A stretch of DNA of 64,000 nt from Poriferisodalis sp965208925 (lineage in GTDB: Bacteria > Actinomycetota > Acidimicrobiia > Acidimicrobiales > Poriferisodalaceae): the NCBI RefSeq assembly GCF_965208925.1, contig NZ_OZ242364.1:3596001-3660000 (forward strand). The letters run 5' to 3'. The notes beneath the pieces are model-generated. The model saw nothing but the letters and a program-made list of their open reading frames with translations. It searched no databases and was not told the DNA's origin. Below are positions 22,995-32,060 of this stretch, in pieces. Each line of letters opens with the position of its first letter. Within the stretch, counting starts at the first letter, position 1. A program made the position numbers and the translations under genes.

Positions 22995-25900
22995 TTATCG
23001 GCTGCTGAATGACACGGTGTATTCGGTGCGGGGGTTCGATCGGGTGTAGTCGGCTCGTTGGGTGTTGGTCAGGCCCGACAGGGTGCAGCGGGTGGTGCTG
23101 TCGGTGTTGTGGGTGTACAGCGGGCCGGCCTCGACGCTGATGTAGTGGATGCCCTCGAAGGTGAACTGCTCGCGCAGCCCGCCGTGGTCGTAGTAGGGGT
23201 CCCAGGCGGCGGTGATGCGCGTCGCGTTCGACCACTCGCTCTCGCCGCGGACCCACGGAACCTCCACGTCGATGAGCCTGGGGGACTGGTACATGCGCAC
23301 CCGCAGACAGCCCGCCGACGCGGTCTGGGTGACCGTCACGGTGTTGTAGTCGTGCATGCTCATCCACGCCCGGAACCAGTCGTTGTCACCGTCACGGTCC
23401 ACCGTCGCCGACACCGCCGCCTCTCCGGCGTCGGCGCTCACGAACCCCGGCGTGAACAGATGCCGGCGCAGCTGCCAGCGCCACCCGTCGGTGCCGGGCA
23501 GGTCCTCGCCCGGGGCCTCCCCTACGGGATCCTCGGCCTCGCCCCACGCATACAGCGTGTAACGCGACCCCAAATACTTGGCCGGCGGCTCCCCGCCGGA
23601 GCCGTTTACGGCGCTTATGACGAGCCCCTCGTTCTCGAAATTGGCCGCCGTGCGCACATAATCCCCGGGGGTCCGGTTGAAATAGTGCTCCCAGGAGCCG
23701 CGGGCGCGTGAAAAGCCCCCCGAAACCCCGAAGTTGACAAGGCCTCTCAGCCCCTCGGGATCGGAGCCGTCGAGGGTGAAAAGGTTCACCTGCGGCCTGA
23801 CGTCGTTGAGCAGCGACCCGCCGATGTCGTGCATCCTGAGCGTGAACTGGTTGCGGCGGCCCGCCTCGAGCCCCTCCACCCGCACCAGATGCGCGCCCGC
23901 GCCGGTCGTGAGCGCGCCGAGCGTGAAGCTGTCGTGCAAGAACCCCTCGACGCTCGACCCCACCGCCACCGTGGCAATGTCGGCAGCGACATTGGAACCG
24001 AGATTATGCGTCACATCAGTGCTGCGCAGGTCGGTGACCGCCACCGTATAGGTGGACAGCACCACATACGCCTCCCGGAGCCCGCATCTGTGGCAGCGAT
24101 CCACCAGCGCACCAGCCGGCGCCGACGCCGGATCCGACACCACATCGCTGTAGAACGCCCACACCCCACCCGACAGATGCGGCAGCTCCACCGCCACGAA
24201 GTAATCCCCATCCGACGGCGGCGACAAATACGCGCGACGACGCGCAAAGCCCCCCACCTCGTGCAACTGATAATCGTCGTCGCCACCGCTGCCGTCGTTG
24301 TCGAGCCGCGTCGAGTCGGCGTCGTAGATGCCCACGATCGCCGCACGCCGGGCGCTGCCGCCCCCATGCTGCTCGCCCAGCACATCGACCACATACACCT
24401 GGCCCGCCTCCAGACCCGTCATCTTGAACCAGTCCACATCACGCGACCGATGAAACGCACCCCCCACCGAACCACCCGCAGCCACCACACTGCGCGACGC
24501 CTCATCGTGGGGCTCATCGAACTGGGCGCCCCAGACCGCCATCTTCAGCGGGAACGACAAAATGGTCGTGAGATTCAATCCGCTGAAACTCCCGTTGGCG
24601 ATGCTGAACCCGGTGCCCTCCTCCGCGCCGCCGATGGCGACCCGGTAAGCGGGGATGTAGCCCGCGGCACCAGTGGATTCATCGGTCGAGACGACCCAAT
24701 AAAAGGTGTTTCTTTCGAGGATGGCGCCTTCGGGCGCGCTGAACCGGTAGGTGCGGAAGTCGTCGTCGGCGTCTGTGAGGTAGTCCGACGGCGGGGTCAG
24801 CTCCCACAGGAGCTCGCCGGGCCGGCCGTTGTGGTTGGCATGCACCCCCACAGTCGCCGCGTTGCGAAGGGAGGGGTCGGTGCGGGCCATCTGCAGCTCG
24901 ATCGCGTTGAGCCGCCAGGTTCCAGTGTTGCCTGCGTGGAATCGCGTCGCCACCGATCGCGTAATGGTTTGCGTCTGCGGACGGGCGAAGTTGGTGACCA
25001 GCGGGGTCTCTGCGTTCTGCTGGGCGGCGATGAGCGGCTCGGGATCGACGAACTCGACCAGCACCGGCTCGATCAGCACCGGCTCGGCGCGTGCTTGGGG
25101 CAGCGCGGGCGTGGCAGCGCTGAGGGCGCCAGAGGCGGGCCCCTCGCCGGTGCCGTTGTAGGCCTGCACCGCGTAGTGCAGCGTCTGGCCCGGCGGCGTG
25201 GTCGTGTCGGTGTAAGTGGTCACCTCAGCGGCGAGGCCGTCCGCGATCACCGCCAGCTCGTCAGGCCGTGGGCCGCGCCACACCCGATAGCCCTCGACGG
25301 GGCCGCCCTCGGCAGGCGCGGCCCACGACAGCGTCACCGCCCCGAACGGGCCCAGCGCAGTGCCCATCAGCCGCGGCGCGCCCGGCAGCGGCACCGTGTC
25401 GGCGATCTCGACGGTGGCCAGATCGGTGAGCGGGCCGCTGCGCTCGGTGCGAGCGAACGGCCCCGAACCGGTGACGCCGTAGCGGGCGCGCATCTGCACC
25501 TTGTAGGACACGCCCACAGGCAGGTTCCGCAGCGTGAACGACGTCACATCGCCCGCCGGGTACAGATTCCCGCGGGTCTTCCCATCGCCCGGCCGCCGAT
25601 AGGTCAGCCACCCCAGATCCTCCTGCGCCCACATCACCCGATAATCATCCGGCACCGGATCAGGCGTCGACCACGAAATCGTCAACTCCCCCGGCGCACC
25701 GCTCGACACCACAAACCCGCCGACCTCGCCCCAGCCCAGCCCAGACCCCTCCTGCTCCTGCTCGGACTGCTGGGCCTCGCCCTGCGACGACTCCTCATCC
25801 TGCTGCGGGTCAGACTTCTGCTGGGCCTGCTGCTGGGACTGCTCGTCCCGCTGGGCCTCCTGCTGGGCCTGCTCGTCCTGCTGGGCCTGCTGCTGCTGCT

Positions 25901-26430
25901 GTTGGACGGGCGCGAGCGCGGCAGCGACGGTGACGGTGAGCTCATCGCTCCACGGCGACGCCATCACCTTGCCCTCAGCGGTGCGGAACCGCGCCCGTAT
26001 CTGCACCTTGTAGCCGACGCCCTCAGCCAGACCGCTCAGCGTCATCGACGTCGCGTCCCCAGCCGGCCACGCATTGCCCCGACCGGCCTCATCGGGCTGT
26101 CGCCACGACAGATACTCCAAATCGTCGCGCGCCCACCGCACCCGATACTCAAACGGCGCCAGCTCAGGCGCCTCCCACGAAACCCTCAGCTCACCCGCAG
26201 CATCACTCGCAACCGCCACCTCGGCCAGCTCCGGCACCGACTCGCTGGCACCCACCGGCACCGCCTGCGACGCGCACAGCGCCAACACCGCAAACGCCGC
26301 CGCCCAGCGCCTCACCCCGCGACCGCTTCTTGGGGGGGGGGGGGATTACGACAGGCGACCAGCCGTCACCTCGCGCACCCGCCACGCGCCCAACACCCGC
26401 AGCCGCACCGAACCGCACCGAATCGCTCAT
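22995..26430 (-). CDS. Secreted fibronectin-III / choice-of-anchor surface protein, frame broken by a poly-C tract
   Basis: From the in-frame GTG 26315 the protein has 1106 residues: signal peptide (AAFAVLALCASQAVPVGA), FN3 domain (about 30-130), a Q/E/D-rich linker (about 135-195), two more FN3 domains (about 200-405), then large beta-rich domains including a choice-of-anchor-type segment (TRSVATRFHAGNTGTWRLN) and DVDWFKMTGLEAGQVYVVDVLG, typical of extracellular pre-peptidase-like domains. The GTG has no ribosome-binding site. ATG 26430 has a perfect GGAGG eight bases upstream and encodes an N-terminal extension (MSDSVRFGAAAGVG...), but a 13-C run puts it out of frame. Twelve or fifteen C would join them to 1144 residues or so. 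Hence the gene is either phase-variable or mis-sequenced. Confidence 0.75.
26332..26344 (-). repeat. 13-nt poly-C tract (coding strand) near the start of the FN3 surface gene
   Basis: Thirteen consecutive C on the coding strand, between ATG 26430 (with a good Shine-Dalgarno) and the rest of the gene. At 13 C the upstream frame misses the gene frame, and an in-frame TAA precedes the tract in the gene frame. At 12 or 15 C the frame is continuous from 26430 to 22995. Confidence 0.9.
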
Positions 26431-26622
26431 CGCACCAGCCTCCACAAAACAGCCGACACCGACCTGCCGGCAACAAGCCCACACCGTACAGCACACCTAA
26501 ACCGACACAACTAAACCGCTACATCCGTGCCCCAGGAATCGCTATGTGCCTCGCGTCCGCCTGCCGGACAGCGCCGCCGACGTGACGGGCCGCCAAGCAG
26601 CGTGCGTCGATGCCCAGAACGC

Positions 26623-27588
26623 CTAGGAGGCTGCGCGTGCGTTGTCGAGCCAGCCGTTGACCCTCGCCCGGTTCTCCTCGATCCACTGAGATGCATCTGC
26701 ACGGATGTGCTCTTGGGTGTAGCCGCCGGCCGCCATCCGCTCGTTCTGTGTCGCAATCCACGCCAGATCGATCTTGACCTGTTCAAGCAGGCTGCGAATG
26801 TCTGGATGGCTGTCCAGGAAATCGGCGTTGGCGACTGCCCGGATGTCGTTCACTTCGAACGCAGAGTCCAGCCACACCACGTTGTCGCCGGGGGTGAGGA
26901 TTGTGTAGGTCCAGTTCGGGGTCCAGCCGTAGAACAGCACCGGCTGGCCCGCATCGACACGGGCACGAACCTCGCCGATGAGGTCGTTGTAGTTGCCTGA
27001 GTCCTGCTCGACGTTGGCGCCCCAGTCGCTGTCGGCGATGTGGCCGTTGATGATCTGGGCACATCCCCAGTCCTCGTTGCATCCGTACAGGTCGGCGGTG
27101 CCGTCACCGTCGATGTCGAACTCGGCGGCTATCGACCGGTTGGACAGCTGGCTCATCGAAGCCAGGCCCAGTCGGTCGGCGGTGGCTTTGTCGACCAGGT
27201 AGCCCTCCCGGCCTCCGCCGCCCACTTGGGTCCCGACCGGTTCGATCTCGCCTTCTGTCGAGAGCCCTGCGGCGGTCTCGAAGTCGAGAAAGATCTCGTG
27301 GTTGGGGAACCAGCCGTTGGCCCACAGGTCGTATTGGCCAGTCCTCAACGCGGGATAGAAGTTGAGCGGTCCGAGCTCGTGCTCCGACGGGTCGGTGACC
27401 TCGTAGCCCAGCTCTTCGATGAGCGCGGCGTAGATCTCCGCTTGTGCATAGCCGCTGTCCCAGTTGGCGCGAGCCATCCGCACCGTGCCGTCTTCCTCCT
27501 CGCTCGAGAAGATCACCACGAGTGCGACGACGACCAACGCAACCAAGGCGCCGACCAAGATCAGACTTCTGCGTCGTTGCTTGTTCAT
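26623..27588 (-). CDS. Membrane-anchored OpuAC-type (glycine betaine/proline) substrate-binding protein
   Basis: 321 residues from ATG 27588 (AGGAGA Shine-Dalgarno). A single N-terminal helix (SLILVGALVALVVVALVVIF) after a basic MNKQRRR acts as an uncleaved anchor; there is no lipobox. The rest is an OpuAC/ProX-type periplasmic-binding fold with aromatic ligand-cage motifs: WDSGYAQAEIYAALIEELGY, QYDLWANGWFPNHE, VLFYGWTPNWTY. These Trp residues usually hold the quaternary ammonium of betaine or choline. A curious GDGTADLYGCNEDWGCAQ insert carries two cysteines and a Ca-loop-like DIDGDGTAD. No ABC permease or ATPase is adjacent; the next gene is a BCCT carrier, so it may be a sensor or scavenger. 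Confidence 0.82.
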   Translation of the reverse strand: MNKQRRRSLILVGALVALVVVALVVIFSSEEEDGTVRMARANWDSGYAQAEIYAALIEELGYEVTDPSEHELGPLNFYPALRTGQYDLWANGWFPNHEIFLDFETAAGLSTEGEIEPVGTQVGGGGREGYLVDKATADRLGLASMSQLSNRSIAAEFDIDGDGTADLYGCNEDWGCAQIINGHIADSDWGANVEQDSGNYNDLIGEVRARVDAGQPVLFYGWTPNWTYTILTPGDNVVWLDSAFEVNDIRAVANADFLDSHPDIRSLLEQVKIDLAWIATQNERMAAGGYTQEHIRADASQWIEENRARVNGWLDNARAAS

Positions 27589-27619
27589 TTCTTGTCTCCT
27601 GGCTGCTGTGTGCGGCCGG

Positions 27620-29446
27620 TCACTTCGACGGTCCGTGCTGAAGACGATCTTTGACCGTGGCAATCAAACCGCTGTGCTGGGATCGGAAGATCTGCTCGTC
27701 GTAATGGCTCTCGAGCAGGTCGAGTTCCTCGTCGAACGCCTTCTTGCAGCTCCAGCACATGATCAGCAGGATCAGCGCGAACGGCAATCCGATCGAAACG
27801 GCCGCCGTCTGCAGAGCGCTCAATCCGCCGCCGATCAGCAGCGCAATCGCCACCGCGCCCTCCATGCATGCCCAGAAGACCCGCTGAGGCTTCGGCGAGT
27901 CCAGCTTGCCTCCGGAGGTGAGATGGTCCACGACCAGCGAACCCGAGTCCGACGACGTCACGAAGAACGACACCAACAGCAGCACCCCGACGAACGAGAC
28001 GAGGCCGGTGAGCGGGAACGACTCCAGCATGTCGAACAGAGCGGTCGCCACGTTGTCGTTCACCGCTGTCGCCACGTCGCGTTCCCCGCTCTGCTGCAGG
28101 TGGATGGCAGATCCTCCGAAGACCGCCATCCACAGGAAGCACAGGATCGACGGCAGGACGATGACGCCCAAGAGCAGCTCGCGCACCGAGCGGCCCTTGG
28201 AGATGCGGGCGATGAACATCCCGACGAACGGCGACCACGAGATCCACCATCCCCAGTAGAAGATGGTCCACCACGCCTGCCATTGCGTTTCGCTGAAGGC
28301 CGCATTCCAGAATGCGAACTCGGGCAGGACCTGGATGTAGTTGCCCACACTCTGGGTGAACAGCGACAGGATGAACAGCGTCGGGCCGACCAGCAGCACG
28401 AAGACCAAGAACGCGCCTGCCAGCCAGATGTTCAGCTCGCTGAGCCGCTTCACGCCGGCGTCGAGCCCAGCAACCACCGAGATGGTCGCCAAGAACGTGA
28501 TGCCGACGATCAGGAGCACCTGGAACCATTGCTCGTCGGGAAGCCCGAACAGCTTGTTCAAACCCGCCGAGGCCTGGCTCGCACCGAAGCCGAGCGATGT
28601 GGCCAACCCGAACAGCGTGGCCATGACCGTCAGGATGTCGATGACGTTGCCCCACGTGCCGTAGATCTTCTTGCCCAGAATCGGGAAGAAGATCGAACGG
28701 AACGTCAGCGGCAGGCCCCGGTTGTAGGCGAAGAAGCCCAGAGCCAACGCGACCAGCCCATACAGCGCCCAGCCATGAATCCCCCAGTGAAGGTAGGTGG
28801 TCGCCAGCGCCGCCTGGCCTGCCGCTCCGCTTCCGGCCTCGACGCCTTCGAAGAACGGGGACGGCGACATGAAATGGAAGATCGGCTCCGCAACCCCCCA
28901 GAACATCAGCCCGATGCCCAAGCCCGCCGACAGCAACATCGCATACCACGAGACCGTGGAGAACTCGGGCAGGGCGAACGGGCCGCCTAGCTTGATCTTC
29001 CCGTACCTGCTGAACGCGAAATAGACCGCCACGAGCAAGAAGATGTTGAAGTCGAGGATGTAGAACCAGCCGAGCTTCTCGTTGATGAAATCGAGAATTG
29101 AGCTGAACACATCCTGGGTGCCGTCGACGAAGATCGACAGCAGGATAAAGGCCAGCAGGATGCCCGACGACCAGAACGTCACCTGCGGATGGATGTCGAA
29201 GCCGGCACGCACGATATTGCGATCGCCCGGCTCCCGGTCAGCCACCTCTGGGTAGAAGTCGATGTCCGGATCGATCTGCAGACCCTGCAGCGGCTTGCGG
29301 TCGTGAATCGCCTCGTCGCGCCGGCGCTCCTCCTCTTCCTCCCAATCGTGCAACGCAAGCGTCGCCTCGGTCAGATTGATGTCCGTGTCGTCGGGACTGC
29401 GATGGATCCGCGGATCCCCCTCAGCCTCCGTTTGCGCGTCGTCCAC
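27620..29446 (-). CDS. BCCT-family betaine/carnitine/choline transporter
   Basis: 608 residues from GTG 29446, fixed by GGAGG six bases upstream. An unusually long acidic cytoplasmic N-terminus (about 95 residues, with DWEEEEERRRDEAIHDRKPL) is followed by twelve expected membrane helices. BCCT signatures are FALPEFSTVSWYAMLLSAGLG, MFWGVAEPIFHF, the Trp-rich WTIFYWGWWISWSPFVGMFIARISKGR and FFVTSSDSGSLVVD. BCCT carriers take up betaine, carnitine, choline or ectoine using Na+ or H+ and do not need a binding protein. The short charged C-terminus (HYDEQIFRSQHSG) may sense osmotic state as in BetP. It ends 31 nt before the OpuAC-type gene, and both probably form one osmoprotection operon. Confidence 0.92.
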   Translation of the reverse strand: MDDAQTEAEGDPRIHRSPDDTDINLTEATLALHDWEEEEERRRDEAIHDRKPLQGLQIDPDIDFYPEVADREPGDRNIVRAGFDIHPQVTFWSSGILLAFILLSIFVDGTQDVFSSILDFINEKLGWFYILDFNIFLLVAVYFAFSRYGKIKLGGPFALPEFSTVSWYAMLLSAGLGIGLMFWGVAEPIFHFMSPSPFFEGVEAGSGAAGQAALATTYLHWGIHGWALYGLVALALGFFAYNRGLPLTFRSIFFPILGKKIYGTWGNVIDILTVMATLFGLATSLGFGASQASAGLNKLFGLPDEQWFQVLLIVGITFLATISVVAGLDAGVKRLSELNIWLAGAFLVFVLLVGPTLFILSLFTQSVGNYIQVLPEFAFWNAAFSETQWQAWWTIFYWGWWISWSPFVGMFIARISKGRSVRELLLGVIVLPSILCFLWMAVFGGSAIHLQQSGERDVATAVNDNVATALFDMLESFPLTGLVSFVGVLLLVSFFVTSSDSGSLVVDHLTSGGKLDSPKPQRVFWACMEGAVAIALLIGGGLSALQTAAVSIGLPFALILLIMCWSCKKAFDEELDLLESHYDEQIFRSQHSGLIATVKDRLQHGPSK

Positions 29447-29650
29447 AGCGGACCTCCGAGTCGCTCGTGCCGGAAGTCGACGTGCGCACTCGGGCGACAC
29501 GCCGCCCGGTCCTGACACATTAGTCAGCCTGCCAAAGCGCTTCTGACATGCATTGACCATCTGGTGAGAGCCGGGTGGCACTTGGTGCTGACCTATCCGT
29601 GCAAACTGTGTCATGACCCGGGTCGGGGGCGACGCGAAGGGACGCCGGCG

Positions 29651-31732
29651 GTGACGCCGCCGCGGCGCCTGCGCGGCGCCGTGAGCGCCGTGGTGGTGAT
29701 GTTCGCCGTCCTCGTGCCGCTCGGCGGCGCAGCAGCACAGGACGCGGCGCCGGAAGCCCCGGTGCGCTTGGCGCGTCCCACCTGGGACACGGGCTGGTTC
29801 CAGGCTGAGATCTACCGGCTGCTGCTCCAGCAGCTCGGCTATCGGGTCGAAGGCCCGGTGACCATGGAGAACGCGGAGTTCTACGAGGCGGTCGCTGCAG
29901 GCGAGGTCGACCTGTGGGCGAACGGCTGGTTCCCGCTCCACGATGTCTACATCGGGTCCGGTGCTGCTGTGGAAGCGGTCGGCACGGCCGTCGGCGACGG
30001 GGCGCTGCAGGGCTACTTCGTCGATGTCAGCACCGCTGAGGCCCACGGCATCGCCAACCTGGGCGACCTCGCCGATGCATCGGTGGCGGCTCTGTTCGAC
30101 CGTGACGGCGACGGACGGGCCGACCTGGTGGGCTGCACCGCTGGCTGGTCGTGCGCGGACACCATCGACCATCATCTCGATGCCTACGGGCTCGAGGGCA
30201 CCGTGGAGCACATCCAAGGCGACTACTCGCCGCTCATCGCCGAGACTGTCGCCCGCCACCGGGCAGGCCAGCCGGTGCTCTACTACTCGTGGACACCGAA
30301 CTGGACATTCGGCGAGCTCGTGCCCGGCGTCGACGTGGTGTGGCTGCAGACGCCGTTCCCGTCGCTGCCCCGAGACCAGACGGCCTCCGTCGGCCGCACG
30401 CTTGTCGCCGGGATTCCCGGATGCGCCGACGACCCGTGCCAGACCGGCTGGCCCCCCAACGACATCCGAGCCGTCGCCAATTCGGATTTCCTCAAGGCGA
30501 ACCCGGCCGTCCGCACGCTGCTGGAGCAGATTGTCATCCCGCTGGAGGACATCTCGGCGCAGAACGCCCGCATGATCAGCGAAGGGGGCGACCCCGCGGA
30601 CATCCGCCGCCACGCCGACGAGTGGATTCAGGCCAACTCGGCAACGGTGCAGGAGTGGATCCGCGCTGCTGATCCCGGCGCAGTCGCGCTGGCGCCTGGC
30701 GGCGCCGACACCCCCTCAGGCGGGACCCTCACGGTCGCAGCCCGCGCCCTGCCGCCGTTCGTGATCTACTCCAACGGCGCCTACAGCGGCTTCGAGGTGG
30801 AGCTGATCAAGCTGCTGGCGGCCGACCTGGGAATGGAAGCGAGGATCTACACGGTCGACACCGTGGCCAAGCAGATCGACGACATCCGCCGCGGCATCGC
30901 GGATGTCGGCCTCGGCGGCACGTCGGTCACGAGCCATCGCGAGCACGACGTCGACTTCACCGTGCCGGTGCTCGACTCGGGTCTCAGCATCCTCACGACC
31001 GCAGGAGAGTCCCGAGGCATCGCGGACCGCATCGCCGCGTTCTCACGGGCCATCGCGTCATCAGACCTGCCGTGGCTGCTGGCGGTATTCGCCGTCGCCG
31101 TGCTCGTCGCCGCTCACCTGATCTGGCTGCTCGAACGCCGGCACAACCCCGACTTCGCCGAGCCGTACCGCAAGGGAATCTGGGACTCCTTCTACTGGTC
31201 AGTGGTGACGATGAGCACGGTCGGCTACGGAGACAAGGTGGCGCGCGGCAACCGGGGCCGAGTGCTGGCGCTGTTCTGGATCGCCCTGGGCACCTTGGTG
31301 TTCGCGAGCTTCACCGCCGCGATCGCCTCGTCGCTGGCGGTCAGCGAGCTGCGGTCAGGCATCTCCGGCCCTGCTGATCTGTCCGGACGCCGGGTCGCCA
31401 CCGTCAAGCACTCTGCCGGCGAGACCTTTCTGCCGTCGATCGGCGTGGGATCGGTGATCGTCGATGACGTGAATGAGACCTACGAGCTGCTCGACAACGG
31501 CGACGTCGAAGCAGTCGTGTACGACGCCCCGGTGCTGCGCTACTACGCAGCTCACCGCGCCGGCGGCGACGTCATCACGGTCGGATCAGTCTTCCAGCGA
31601 GTCCGCTACGGCGTGATGGTCGGCGAGGGCAACGCGGAGCTGCGCGAGCGCCTCAATCTGGCGCTGCTGGAGCTTGTCGAATCCGGCATCTACGACCGCC
31701 TGCATGACGGCTGGTTCGGAGCGGACGAATAG
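29651..31732 (+). CDS. OpuAC-type binding domain fused to a GluR0-like ligand-gated K+ channel
   Basis: 693 residues from GTG 29651, where a clean signal peptide begins (AVSAVVVMFAVLVPLGGAAAQ); GTG 29564 would add 29 residues. Residues 40-345 are an OpuAC-type domain homologous to the protein encoded at 26623 (WDTGWFQAEIYRLLLQQLGY, DLWANGWFP, YYSWTPNW). Residues 360-480 are the first lobe of an ionotropic glutamate receptor-type binding domain, with the alpha-carboxylate arginine in TSHREHDVDFTVP. Then come a helix (WLLAVFAVAVLVAAHLIWLL), a K+ filter TVGYGD (523-528), a second helix (LFWIALGTLVFASFTAAIA) and the second lobe, with acidic VYDAPVLRYY. This is GluR0 architecture plus an extra osmolyte-type domain. 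It is divergent from the BCCT gene. Confidence 0.88.
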   Translation: MTPPRRLRGAVSAVVVMFAVLVPLGGAAAQDAAPEAPVRLARPTWDTGWFQAEIYRLLLQQLGYRVEGPVTMENAEFYEAVAAGEVDLWANGWFPLHDVYIGSGAAVEAVGTAVGDGALQGYFVDVSTAEAHGIANLGDLADASVAALFDRDGDGRADLVGCTAGWSCADTIDHHLDAYGLEGTVEHIQGDYSPLIAETVARHRAGQPVLYYSWTPNWTFGELVPGVDVVWLQTPFPSLPRDQTASVGRTLVAGIPGCADDPCQTGWPPNDIRAVANSDFLKANPAVRTLLEQIVIPLEDISAQNARMISEGGDPADIRRHADEWIQANSATVQEWIRAADPGAVALAPGGADTPSGGTLTVAARALPPFVIYSNGAYSGFEVELIKLLAADLGMEARIYTVDTVAKQIDDIRRGIADVGLGGTSVTSHREHDVDFTVPVLDSGLSILTTAGESRGIADRIAAFSRAIASSDLPWLLAVFAVAVLVAAHLIWLLERRHNPDFAEPYRKGIWDSFYWSVVTMSTVGYGDKVARGNRGRVLALFWIALGTLVFASFTAAIASSLAVSELRSGISGPADLSGRRVATVKHSAGETFLPSIGVGSVIVDDVNETYELLDNGDVEAVVYDAPVLRYYAAHRAGGDVITVGSVFQRVRYGVMVGEGNAELRERLNLALLELVESGIYDRLHDGWFGADE

Positions 31733-31805
31733 CGGCCGACGGAGCGGGGCCTCTGTGCATTTTCCCTGAAAATCTGCTGTCCGCTGCCTGATTTTCGAGG
31801 CAAGA

Positions 31806-32060
31806 GTGATCGACTGTCGAGTTTGTCCCCGGGGCCGGCTGACGAGCGGGCGCTGCGCTCCGCCGTTGCGCGCCCTGCTCGACGACTCGGCCCGCGCAAC
31901 TGCGGCGTTCTGGTCCACCCACAGCGGCGCCGAGCTCGATCTCCGTGCGACGGTCGGCGGCCGAACCCTGGGCTTCGAGATCAAGCGAACCGAACAGCCC
32001 AAGGCGACCCGCTCGATGCACAGCGCCCCGTCGACGATCTTTCAAGAAATGCTTCAATGA
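31806..32060 (+). pseudogene. C-terminal remnant of a DUF4143-type ATPase gene, ending in the first CRISPR repeat
   Basis: The frame contains FWSTHSGAELDLRATVGGR and LGFEIKRTEQPKATRSMHSA, the conserved DUF4143 C-terminal block (FWxTxxGAELDLL...FEIKRxxxPxxTxSM). The AAA+ part is absent upstream, and the frame terminates at the TGA contributed by the first CRISPR repeat (32058-32060). The leader-distal end of the array therefore abuts, and probably truncated, this gene. Confidence 0.65.

Noticed and set aside
23829..26585. A 918-residue plus-strand frame opposite the FN3 protein
   Set aside because: It is a high-GC shadow frame, rich in Arg/His/Leu with no domain; the minus strand has signal peptide, FN3 domains and a repeat linker.
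29447..30613. A 997-residue version of the BCCT transporter extending far upstream
   Set aside because: The extra 389 residues are antisense to the channel gene, are Arg/His/Gly-rich, and the GTG at 29446 has a perfect ribosome-binding site.
31755..31775. ATTTTC-CCT-GAAAAT hairpin after the channel gene as a terminator
   Set aside because: The stem is AT-only and short, and no T-run follows; too weak to call.
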